NCBI GenBank assembly: GCA_017548175.1
Contig: JAFYMZ010000172.1
Span: 1 to 5,319, forward strand
DNA length: 5,319 nucleotides
Origin: Clostridia bacterium
GTDB taxonomy: Bacteria > Bacillota_A > Clostridia > Oscillospirales > Butyricicoccaceae
Reading direction: 5' to 3'
In this document: positions 1 through 4,932 of the stretch, piece by piece
Position numbering within the stretch: the first letter of the stretch is position 1
Layout: the number at the start of each line of letters is the position of its first letter
Program-made: the position numbers and the translations under genes
Notes under the pieces: generated by a model
What the model was told of the DNA's origin: nothing
Database searches by the model: none
The model's input: only the letters and a program-made list of their open reading frames with translations

Positions 1-553
1 GTGGACACGCGTGGGATCGCTTCAGGCCAAAGCCCAAAGCGGTTTCCAACGCAGTACAGGCTGCCATCTCCGCGATCAGTTCCAAATCGGGGAATTGCTG
101 CCGCAGACGGGCAGCCAGGGCAATGCTGTGTTCGCCCACCCGGGTGAAGATGACGCTATCCAGCGTTCTGCCCTCCAGCGCTTCGGTGAGAGCGGCAAAA
201 AAAGGCGCTTCCAGCGACACGTTTTCCACACCAATCAGCACGGCATAGCGATCCAGCAGCAGATAACCGCCGCAGCGGCCGCTGCCGTCCTCCAGCCGCA
301 GCAGATCGTCGGTGATTTCTGTCACAAAACCTTGCCAGTTCTTCCCTGGCAAGCTGAGGAACTTTCCCTGTTCGCCCAGATATTCACGCATAAACCGATG
401 GATGGTTTCGTTGCACAGACCGCAAAACTCACCGGTGACCAGCATACCGCGCAGGATCTCGTAATCGGTCACGCCCATATTTAGAACATCCACGATTTCT
501 TCATAGGTCACGCCCATACAACGGCAGGCGTGTTTCCATTTATTATACTTCAT
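1..553 (-). CDS. Partial protein with N-terminal Bfd-like [2Fe-2S] domain (C-terminal end outside window)
   Basis: An uninterrupted frame of 184 codons runs from an ATG at 553-551 off the left edge, so the C-terminus is missing. The start is supported by an AAAGGAG site (plus 560-566) six bases upstream, inside the last codons of murI. The gene overlaps murI by 11 bases, so it is probably co-transcribed and translationally coupled. Residues 10-60 match the bacterioferritin-associated ferredoxin pattern: C10-x-C12, then C44-G-L-C47. The C12-to-C44 spacing of 32 residues equals that between Cys6 and Cys38 of Pseudomonas Bfd, and GVTYEEI follows the first cysteine pair as in the family. This strongly suggests a [2Fe-2S] cluster. 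Residues about 75-176 alternate hydrophobic strands and helices (YLLLDRYAVLIG, then LDSVIF, then a GEHS turn) and faintly resemble the metallo-beta-lactamase-like domain of flavodiiron proteins. The expected H-x-E-x-D-H metal ligands are mostly absent, with only the final E-H recognisable. The function is unknown; an electron-transfer or redox-sensing role is an inference. Confidence 0.8.
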   Translation of the reverse strand, partial: MKYNKWKHACRCMGVTYEEIVDVLNMGVTDYEILRGMLVTGEFCGLCNETIHRFMREYLGEQGKFLSLPGKNWQGFVTEITDDLLRLEDGSGRCGGYLLLDRYAVLIGVENVSLEAPFFAALTEALEGRTLDSVIFTRVGEHSIALAARLRQQFPDLELIAEMAACTALETALGFGLKRSHACP

Positions 554-1331
554 TGTATACTCCTTTTTCTTCCCGTGCCAGCAGGGTTCTTGCCAGCGGC
601 AATGCCTCCGGTGCGCTGCTTTCCAACGTCACGGCGCCGCTGCCCTGTTTGCGCAGCAAGCCTTCTTCCTCCAACCGTCTGATCAGCTGCCGCGCCGTAC
701 CCGCCCGGCCGTCAAACACCGGCACATCACCCAGCACCTGCCGCAATTGCCCCAGCACAAAGGGGTAATGGGTACAGCCCAGCACCAGCGCATCCACCTG
801 TCCCGCATAAGGCTGCAGTAAGGTTTGCAGATAGGGCAAAATGCGCGGATTTTCCGGCCCGCCATTTTCAATTAACCAAGCCAGTTCTTTCGCTGGCAAG
901 GTAATTACCTTTACATTATTTTCCCACTGTCTCAGCAGATGCAGGAACTTCTCCTGCTGCAATGTGCGGGGCGTAGCCAGCACCAAGACCCGGCTGCCGG
1001 GCACTTGTGCCGCCGGCTTCAGCGCGGGTTCCATACCAATCACCGGAAAGGTATATTTTTCGCGCAGCGCATTCACCGCCGCGCCGGTGGCGGTATTGCA
1101 AGCGACCACAAGCGCTTTAATGTTATGCGCAGTTAAATGCTCTGCCGCCCGCAGGGTCAGTTCGCGCACCTGCGCTTCACTGCGACCGCCGTAGGGGGCA
1201 TTGGCCGCATCGCCAAAATAAACAAAGTTCTCGCAAGGCAAAGCCTGCCGCAGCGTGCACAGCACGCTGATGCCGCCCAGTCCGGAATCAAACACCCCGA
1301 TGGGGCGATCCTGAATCGAAGTTCCTTGCAC
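543..1331 (-). CDS. murI: Glutamate racemase
   Basis: This 262-residue protein interconverts L- and D-glutamate in the cytoplasm, supplying the D-glutamate of the peptidoglycan stem peptide. Its length is typical of the family. The hallmarks are all visible: the GVFDSGLGG loop at residues 12-20 with the catalytic-site aspartate and serine, FGDAANAPYGGRS at 39-51, the first catalytic cysteine C78 in VVACNTAT, and the second, C186, in LGCTHYP. The start is GTG, chosen because a full AAGGAGG site (plus 1339-1345) lies seven bases upstream and the GVFDSG motif falls at the usual distance from the N-terminus. A promoter with an extended -10 element lies just upstream. The 3' end overlaps the iron-sulfur protein gene by 11 bases. 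The gene is divergent from a carboxypeptidase gene that also acts on peptidoglycan. No catalytic residue is missing, so the identification is firm. Confidence 0.97.
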   Translation of the reverse strand: MQGTSIQDRPIGVFDSGLGGISVLCTLRQALPCENFVYFGDAANAPYGGRSEAQVRELTLRAAEHLTAHNIKALVVACNTATGAAVNALREKYTFPVIGMEPALKPAAQVPGSRVLVLATPRTLQQEKFLHLLRQWENNVKVITLPAKELAWLIENGGPENPRILPYLQTLLQPYAGQVDALVLGCTHYPFVLGQLRQVLGDVPVFDGRAGTARQLIRRLEEEGLLRKQGSGAVTLESSAPEALPLARTLLAREEKGVYNEV

Positions 1332-1338
1332 AGATGCC

Positions 1339-1345
1339 CCTCCTT
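1339..1345 (-). promoter_or_regulatory. Ribosome binding site fixing the GTG start of murI
   Basis: A perfect AAGGAGG on the minus strand lies seven bases upstream of GTG at 1331-1329. The nearest upstream ATG (1369-1367) is in another frame, so this site decides the start. Confidence 0.85.
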
Positions 1346-1370
1346 TCCGGATGATGAAGTTCCAAACATT

Positions 1371-1399
1371 AGTATAACATAAAATATACCGTTTGCCTA
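1371..1399 (-). promoter_or_regulatory. Sigma-A-type promoter of murI with extended -10
   Basis: On the minus strand, TATACT (plus 1371-1376) is preceded by TGT, giving an extended -10. A 17-base spacer separates it from TAGGCA (plus 1394-1399), which matches four of six bases of the -35 consensus. It lies about 40 bases upstream of the murI start and drives leftward transcription of murI and the overlapping iron-sulfur gene. The assignment rests on sequence match only. Confidence 0.65.
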
Positions 1400-1401
1400 C
1401 C

Positions 1402-1440
1402 AGCCTGAAAAAAACTCTTGCAGAAGATTAAAATCAGGCT
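1402..1440. repeat. Inverted repeat AGCCTGA/TCAGGCT between divergent promoters
   Basis: Perfect 7-base arms (1402-1408 and 1434-1440) flank an AT-rich 25-base centre. The left arm lies just upstream of the murI -35 box. The right arm directly abuts the -10 box of the carboxypeptidase promoter. The position would suit an operator for a dimeric regulator acting on both genes, but a 7-bp repeat with such a wide gap can arise by chance. No regulator family is recognised. Confidence 0.3.
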
Positions 1441-1446
1441 TACAAT
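1418..1446 (+). promoter_or_regulatory. Predicted promoter of the D,D-carboxypeptidase gene
   Basis: TTGCAG (1418-1423) and TACAAT (1441-1446) are separated by exactly 17 bases. The -10 matches five of six consensus bases and the -35 matches three of six. The promoter lies about 40 bases upstream of the ATG at 1485, which has a GAGGG ribosome binding site at 1474-1478. Confidence 0.55.
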
Positions 1447-1484
1447 CAAGATATGTACTACCCCATTAGAAAAGAGGGAACATT

Positions 1485-2720
1485 ATGAAAAAATTTACAT
1501 TGTGCTTTGCCTGTATCCTGCTGCTGACTGCAATGCTGCCTTTTGGCGCCGCCGCAGAGGCACCTGCAGCCCCTGTACTGAAAAGTGCCCAGATGGGTTT
1601 TCTGTATGAGGAGACCACCGACACCGTTCTGTTTCAACTGAACGGCGATGTACAAAATGTACCTGCCAGTCTGACCAAGGTGATGACCGCCCTGCTGGTG
1701 TTGGAGTTTGACCCCGGTCTGGAGGGTACCACCATCGTCAGTGAAGCCGCCATCTCTGACCGCTATTGCAACTGGAAAGGCGATTTTTATCTGCAGGCCG
1801 GAGAAGATGTGACGGTGCGCGACCTGATGCATTATCTGCTGATCGCATCTGGTAACGAGGCCGCCACCGTACTGGCCGAATATGTGGCCGGTTCTGTAGA
1901 AGAATTTCTGGTGATGATGAACGACAAGGCCAAGGCCCTGGGCATGACCCAGACCGAGTATTACGACCCCCATGGTCTGTCTCCCACCAACCGCATCACC
2001 TGTCAGGACATGGTCACTCTCTGCCGTGAGGCAATGAAGAACGAAACCTTCCGCAGCATCGTCTGCCAAAGTTCCGGCACCCTGCCCAAGAACAGCCAGC
2101 GGAATTGGGCGCATACATACAAGACCACCAACCGTCTGCTCCGCCACGGCAACACCCCCGGCTATGTTACCGATTATGTAGATGATATTCTGGGCATCAA
2201 GACCGGTTCCACCTCGGCGGCCGGTTTGAACTTTGCCTGCTGTATGAAGAAGGACGATCTGGTATTTTACAGTGTGGTCATGCACGCCGATGAAATGTAT
2301 TATCAGGGCAACACGGTGAGCGGACATTTTGTGGACACAGTGAAGCTGCTGGATTATGCCCGCACCTTCAGCAAGACCGGCTTTGCCGCCGGCGAAACCG
2401 TTGGTCAGTTGCGCACCCAAGGCAGTCTGCTGAAGAACCTGCCGGTTCATGCACAGGAAGACTTCTATGCACTGAGCTCCGGCGAGCTGCAGGTGGAACT
2501 GATCGCCGCCGAGGATCTGGGCAAAACCGTCAAGCAGGGCGACATCGTTGGTAAGGCTGTCATCACCGATGACTTTGGCAATATCAAGGAAGTTGCGCTG
2601 GTGGCCGCTAAGGATGCCAGCACCGGTGTACTGCAGTATGCACTCATCGCCGCCCCCGTCATTGTCGTTGCCGCGATCGTCGTACTGATCCTGAAACGCA
2701 AACAAAGCGCAAAGGCATAA
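1485..2720 (+). CDS. D-alanyl-D-alanine carboxypeptidase, DacF/PBP5 type (peptidase S11)
   Basis: This 411-residue low-molecular-weight penicillin-binding protein removes the terminal D-alanine from peptidoglycan pentapeptides outside the membrane, limiting cross-linking. A signal peptide covers residues 1-24 (charged MKK, hydrophobic core, cleavage probably near AAA-EA). The three active-site motifs are intact: S62-L-T-K65 with nucleophile S62, S122-G-N124, and K239-T-G241. DPHGLSPTN at 161-169 is also typical of the family. A beta-rich PBP5 C-terminal domain follows at about 294-375. Residues about 385-403 form one hydrophobic helix ending in KRKQSAK, so a true C-terminal membrane anchor is likely rather than the amphipathic helix of E. 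coli PBP5. The start is supported by a GAGGG site six bases upstream. The gene is monocistronic: it has its own promoter, and a strong terminator follows 16 bases after the stop. The family is certain. Which paralogue symbol (dacA, dacB, dacF) applies cannot be decided from the sequence alone. Confidence 0.96.
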   Translation: MKKFTLCFACILLLTAMLPFGAAAEAPAAPVLKSAQMGFLYEETTDTVLFQLNGDVQNVPASLTKVMTALLVLEFDPGLEGTTIVSEAAISDRYCNWKGDFYLQAGEDVTVRDLMHYLLIASGNEAATVLAEYVAGSVEEFLVMMNDKAKALGMTQTEYYDPHGLSPTNRITCQDMVTLCREAMKNETFRSIVCQSSGTLPKNSQRNWAHTYKTTNRLLRHGNTPGYVTDYVDDILGIKTGSTSAAGLNFACCMKKDDLVFYSVVMHADEMYYQGNTVSGHFVDTVKLLDYARTFSKTGFAAGETVGQLRTQGSLLKNLPVHAQEDFYALSSGELQVELIAAEDLGKTVKQGDIVGKAVITDDFGNIKEVALVAAKDASTGVLQYALIAAPVIVVAAIVVLILKRKQSAKA

Positions 2721-2736
2721 ATCACAAACTAACACC

Positions 2737-2770
2737 GGGAGGTGCTTCGCAAGAGGCACCTCCCTTTTTT
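2737..2770 (+). terminator. Intrinsic terminator after the carboxypeptidase gene
   Basis: GGGAGGTGCTTC (2737-2748) pairs with GAGGCACCTCCC (2753-2764), giving a 12-bp stem with one T-G wobble. A GCAA tetraloop of the GNRA type closes it, and six T residues follow (2765-2770). There is no matching A-run on the other side, so it acts only rightward. Confidence 0.95.
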
Positions 2771-2824
2771 ATGTTGCTCCCGTGCTGCCGGATCCAAGCA
2801 TCCCATCGGTCCAACATCAGCACG

Positions 2825-2838
2825 CGAACATTTTTTCG
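2825..2838. promoter_or_regulatory. Secondary LexA-like site (weaker)
   Basis: CGAAC-ATTT-TTTCG differs by one base from the symmetric Gram-positive LexA half-sites CGAAC-N4-GTTCG. It lies 50 bp, centre to centre, upstream of the stronger box in the promoter. The right half sits in a T-rich run, so chance is a real alternative. Confidence 0.3.
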
Positions 2839-2867
2839 TATTTTTTCGACTTTTTCTCAAAAAGGTA

Positions 2868-2896
2868 TTGCAATCGAACAAATGTTCTGTTATACT
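2868..2896 (+). promoter_or_regulatory. Strong predicted promoter of the 93-residue membrane protein gene
   Basis: TTGCAA (2868-2873) and TATACT (2891-2896) are separated by 17 bases, and TGT immediately precedes the -10, making it an extended -10 promoter. Transcription would start near 2903, leaving an untranslated leader of about 90 bases. The leader contains only a weak 5-bp hairpin (GTCCG 2933-2937 with CGGAC 2944-2948). The spacer holds a LexA box, so repression of this promoter by LexA is expected. Confidence 0.75.
2875..2888 (+). promoter_or_regulatory. LexA (SOS) box inside the promoter spacer
   Basis: CGAACAAATGTTCT matches the Bacillus LexA/DinR consensus CGAACRNRYGTTYC at 13 of 14 positions, with only the last base different. 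The core GAAC-N4-GTTC palindrome is perfect. The box lies between the -35 and -10 elements, where a bound repressor would exclude RNA polymerase. That LexA binds here is inferred from this match; no LexA gene is in the window. Confidence 0.7.
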
Positions 2897-2980
2897 AAAA
2901 GCACTAAAAAACAACGAAAATCCGCACGCCTCGTCCGTTTTATCGGACAGATGAAGTGCTATTCTACAAGCAGAACAGAA

Positions 2981-2987
2981 AAAGGAG
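2981..2987 (+). promoter_or_regulatory. Ribosome binding site fixing the start of the 93-residue protein
   Basis: AAAGGAG lies eight bases upstream of ATG at 2996. The same frame stays open upstream to 2771, but only this ATG has a ribosome binding site, and earlier starts would lie upstream of the predicted transcription start. Confidence 0.85.
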
Positions 2988-2995
2988 TGAATTCC

Positions 2996-3277
2996 ATGAA
3001 GAAGATGATGGCAAAGATGGTAGAGTTCGGCGGTCTGGCTTTGGTGTTTGTTGCGGCCGGGATCAGCGATGGCGGCGCCTCTTTGGGCACAGTGGTATTC
3101 ACGGTCCTGCTGGGTCTGCTGGTTGCGTTGGCCGGCAACTTTGCCGGTTGGAAGTGCGCACACCCCAGCCGCAAGCCCAGCACCGTGCGTTTCCGTCCCG
3201 AAGGTGCACCGGCTTTGTGCGGCACCCCCGCTCCCCTTTCCGCAATGCCTGCACGCGGAATGCGCAAGGTTGGATAA
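2996..3277 (+). CDS. Small predicted membrane protein, putatively SOS-regulated
   Basis: I do not recognise the family of this 93-residue protein. A short basic N-terminus (MKKMMAK) is followed by a hydrophobic stretch at about residues 11-23, a small polar turn (SDGGAS, 24-29) and a longer hydrophobic segment at about 30-50. This suggests a helical hairpin or two short membrane segments, with the ends inside by the positive-inside rule. Residues 53-93 are rich in proline, arginine and alanine, with C54 and C75, and look unstructured. The start is set by an AAAGGAG site. The gene stands alone, with its own strong promoter and a shared bidirectional terminator beyond the stop. A near-consensus LexA box within the promoter suggests induction by DNA damage. 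Many Gram-positive bacteria make small SOS-induced membrane proteins, such as the division inhibitor YneA; there is no visible sequence similarity, so a comparable role is inferred from regulation and size only. Alternatives include a membrane toxin or stress peptide. Confidence 0.75.
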   Translation: MKKMMAKMVEFGGLALVFVAAGISDGGASLGTVVFTVLLGLLVALAGNFAGWKCAHPSRKPSTVRFRPEGAPALCGTPAPLSAMPARGMRKVG

Positions 3278-3327
3278 CACCGATACTTACTGCAAATCAG
3301 CACCAATTTTTGATTGGGATTGATGAT

Positions 3328-3369
3328 AAAAACACCTGCAGAGAGTGGCAGCTCTCCGCAGGTGTTTTT
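3328..3369. terminator. Bidirectional intrinsic terminator between convergent transcripts
   Basis: AACACCTGC (3331-3339) pairs with GCAGGTGTT (3358-3366). After one A-C mismatch, GAGAG (3341-3345) pairs with CTCTC (3352-3356), leaving a six-base loop. Five A residues (3328-3332) and five T residues (3365-3369) flank the hairpin, so each strand has a U-tract. It ends the 93-residue protein gene rightward and the four-gene operon leftward, starting 9 bases after that operon's last stop codon. Confidence 0.93.
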
Positions 3370-3378
3370 CTAGTTCCG

Positions 3379-3579
3379 TTATAAAAAGATACGTACCAAG
3401 CCAATCAATGCGGCAATGAGCGCCAGAACGCAAATGACACGCATTCGTCCCATCAGCCAATCGCTGTGGTCTTCCACCGGTTCGTCCTCGTGCAGCCCCA
3501 GATACTTTCGCACCCGAAGGTACATACTCAATGCCACCAGTGCCAAAACCGCCTGAATGACCGAGAGCGTCACGCTCAT
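3379..3579 (-). CDS. Small membrane protein, two predicted transmembrane helices
   Basis: This 66-residue protein belongs to no family I recognise. Residues about 2-20 form one hydrophobic helix and about 47-66 another. They are joined by a charged, probably cytoplasmic loop containing RVRK, an acidic stretch (HEDEPVEDHSD) and RMR; the protein ends directly after the second helix. Its ATG overlaps the stop of the DUF1653 gene in an ATGA arrangement, and a GGAGG site (plus 3587-3591) lies seven bases upstream, so translation is coupled. It is the last gene of the operon, and a terminator follows at once. The size, the good ribosome binding site and the overlap make it a real gene. A role as a small subunit or membrane adaptor for the operon's enzymes is only a possibility. 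Confidence 0.85.
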   Translation of the reverse strand: MSVTLSVIQAVLALVALSMYLRVRKYLGLHEDEPVEDHSDWLMGRMRVICVLALIAALIGLVRIFL

Positions 3580-3800
3580 TCCGCGTCCTCCACAGGGGCA
3601 AAGCGCAGCACTTGGGTATCCCCTACCGTCACCAATTCACTCCACATATGGGCCGGCCGCACCCAAATACCCTTTTCTCCGTACAGGGCCTGATACACCA
3701 CCATTGGCTCCAGCGTCTCCGAATGACGCGCCATTCCGATGACCCGGTATTCGTTGCCCTTATAGTGCCGGTATTTGCCCGGTTTTACCTCATATTCCAT
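3576..3800 (-). CDS. DUF1653 domain protein
   Basis: This 74-residue cytoplasmic protein consists almost entirely of a DUF1653 domain. The family signature is visible: PGKYRHYKGNEYRVIG at about residues 7-22, ARHSETLEPMVVYQALYG at 24-41, and a WVRP segment at about 46-49. The protein is rich in beta strands and aromatic residues, as expected of a small barrel-like fold. The biochemical role of the family is not established to my knowledge. The AAGGAGG site (plus 3806-3812) overlaps the TAA stop of the upstream amidohydrolase, and only 10 bases separate the genes. The 3' end overlaps the next gene by four bases. The family assignment is made from remembered sequence patterns and is fairly secure. 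Confidence 0.9.
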   Translation of the reverse strand: MEYEVKPGKYRHYKGNEYRVIGMARHSETLEPMVVYQALYGEKGIWVRPAHMWSELVTVGDTQVLRFAPVEDAE

Positions 3801-3805
3801 AGAGC

Positions 3806-3812
3806 CCTCCTT
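3806..3812 (-). promoter_or_regulatory. Ribosome binding site overlapping the preceding stop codon
   Basis: A perfect AAGGAGG on the minus strand shares its first two A residues with the TAA stop of the amidohydrolase gene and lies five bases before the DUF1653 ATG. Ribosomes ending the first gene would cover this site, which favours coupled translation. Confidence 0.8.
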
Positions 3813-4932
3813 ACACTTCCGCCAGTGCCAGCAGCACCGCTGCTGCCCGCGGGATCAGTCCATCAGGGAAGTCAAACTCCTCGGTGTGGATCTCCGGACA
3901 TTCTTCGCCGCCACCCAGTTCAAAAATGACACCGGGTACGGCAGCGGTCAAATGACCGTAGTCATCACTGCCGCGATAGGGGCGCTCGATCTCCTGCACC
4001 GGAATGCCCAGTTTGGCACAAACCTGCCGAACCCGCTCGGCGCAGGCAGGATCGTTCACCGTGGCAGGAAAAGCGTCACATTCTTCCATCGTCAACTGCA
4101 ATCCGTCACGCTCTGCCAGCGTTTCAGCCAACGCGCGCAGCGATACCTCCAGCATATCCTGCTCCCGCTGCAGATCTGCCCGAATGGTCAGCCGCAAACA
4201 ACCGCGATATGCCTGTGTGCCAAAGTTGGGTTCGCCCACATCCATCTGGATCACCGTGCACTGCACCAGCGCCTGCCACAGTGCGGGCTTGGTCAGTTTG
4301 GGAATTGCCTGCACCAGTTCCGCAACGGCGTTCGCAGGGCAGTTTCCCTGTTCCGGATATGCCGCGTGCGAAGGCGTACCAACGAATGTAAAGGTCAATC
4401 CCTTGCTACCGCAATACATGGTTCCTTCGCGCACCAGCGCGGTGCCCAGCGGCTTTCCGGGATGATTATGCCAAGCATAAATGGCAGAAATGGGGTTCTC
4501 ACGCACCAATGCCACACAGGGTTCACCACCCTCGCCGATTTCTTCGGCGTGCTGGAACAACAAATACACATCCCGTTTCGGCTGCAGGCGCTCCAGCGCC
4601 ATGGCCATTGCACACAGTGTGGCGGCATGACCGTCGTGACCGCATTTGTGGCCCACACCCGGCTTCACACTGCGGTATTCCGTATCAATCCCGTCCTCAA
4701 TGGGCAAAGCATCCAGTTCGCATCGGAATGCAATGCCGGGCGCATCGCTGCCGCCGCGATAAACAGCATACAACCAAGCACCGCGGTCATAGATCTCCAG
4801 CTGCGTGTGTTCCCGCAAAAATGCCATGATCCGTTCCATCGTGGGGCGTTCCTGATGGGACAGGTCGGGGTGTTTATGGATCGTATGGCGCAACTCGGTG
4901 GCCAGCGCCAGTTCTCGTTCCGTTAAATTCAT
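3811..4932 (-). CDS. M20-family metallo-amidohydrolase (M20D type)
   Basis: This 373-residue zinc-dependent enzyme, probably cytoplasmic as no signal peptide is seen, hydrolyses an amide bond in an N-acyl amino acid, aminobenzoyl-glutamate-like or dipeptide substrate. The exact substrate cannot be told. The family motifs occur in order: RHTIHKHPDLSHQE at 15-28, D74 in ELDALPIED, metal ligands C97 and H99 in GHKCGHDGH, the catalytic and ligand glutamates E130-E131 in FQHAEE, H154 in AWHNHPG, S322-D-D, and the late ligand H349 in EIHTEEF. The lid or dimerisation domain lies at about 175-290. Departures from the usual text are C71-E72 where RAD/RAE is common, and HNHP where HVWP is common. The length is slightly under the usual 380-400. 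The ATG overlaps the upstream nucleosidase stop (ATGA), with GGAGG (plus 4940-4944) seven bases upstream. Its place in the operon suggests a role in salvage or turnover of small metabolites, which is inference. Confidence 0.94.
   Translation of the reverse strand: MNLTERELALATELRHTIHKHPDLSHQERPTMERIMAFLREHTQLEIYDRGAWLYAVYRGGSDAPGIAFRCELDALPIEDGIDTEYRSVKPGVGHKCGHDGHAATLCAMAMALERLQPKRDVYLLFQHAEEIGEGGEPCVALVRENPISAIYAWHNHPGKPLGTALVREGTMYCGSKGLTFTFVGTPSHAAYPEQGNCPANAVAELVQAIPKLTKPALWQALVQCTVIQMDVGEPNFGTQAYRGCLRLTIRADLQREQDMLEVSLRALAETLAERDGLQLTMEECDAFPATVNDPACAERVRQVCAKLGIPVQEIERPYRGSDDYGHLTAAVPGVIFELGGGEECPEIHTEEFDFPDGLIPRAAAVLLALAEV

Noticed and set aside
11..484. 157-codon plus-strand open frame near the left edge
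   Set aside because: The opposite strand carries a better-supported gene with a ribosome binding site, murI overlap and a Bfd cysteine pattern. The plus-strand product shows no motif.
1458..2759. 433-codon open frame on the minus strand opposite the carboxypeptidase gene
   Set aside because: It is antisense to a gene with all three penicillin-binding motifs, its product is His/Gly/Gln-rich without recognisable motifs, and its 5' end lies in the terminator hairpin. It is a codon-bias shadow.
2933..2948. GTCCG/CGGAC hairpin in the leader of the 93-residue gene
   Set aside because: It is a 5-bp stem with no U-tract or alternative pairing seen. It is not enough for a riboswitch or attenuator call.
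2729..3280. 183-codon minus-strand open frame across the LexA-box promoter and the small membrane protein gene
   Set aside because: It crosses a terminator hairpin and a promoter, and its product shows no recognisable domain. The plus-strand gene has promoter, ribosome binding site and terminator in order.
3303..3317. CCAAT/ATTGG inverted repeat just before the bidirectional terminator
   Set aside because: Five A/T-rich base pairs are too weak and too common to call a structure or operator.
3287..3601. 104-codon minus-strand frame overlapping the 66-residue membrane protein gene
   Set aside because: It runs through the bidirectional terminator and overlaps the DUF1653 gene in another frame. 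The 66-residue frame has the GGAGG site, ATGA overlap and membrane helices.
3775..4926. 383-codon plus-strand open frame opposite the amidohydrolase
   Set aside because: It mirrors almost exactly the extent of a clear M20 enzyme, has low-complexity composition rich in Gln, His and Arg, and has no recognisable domain.
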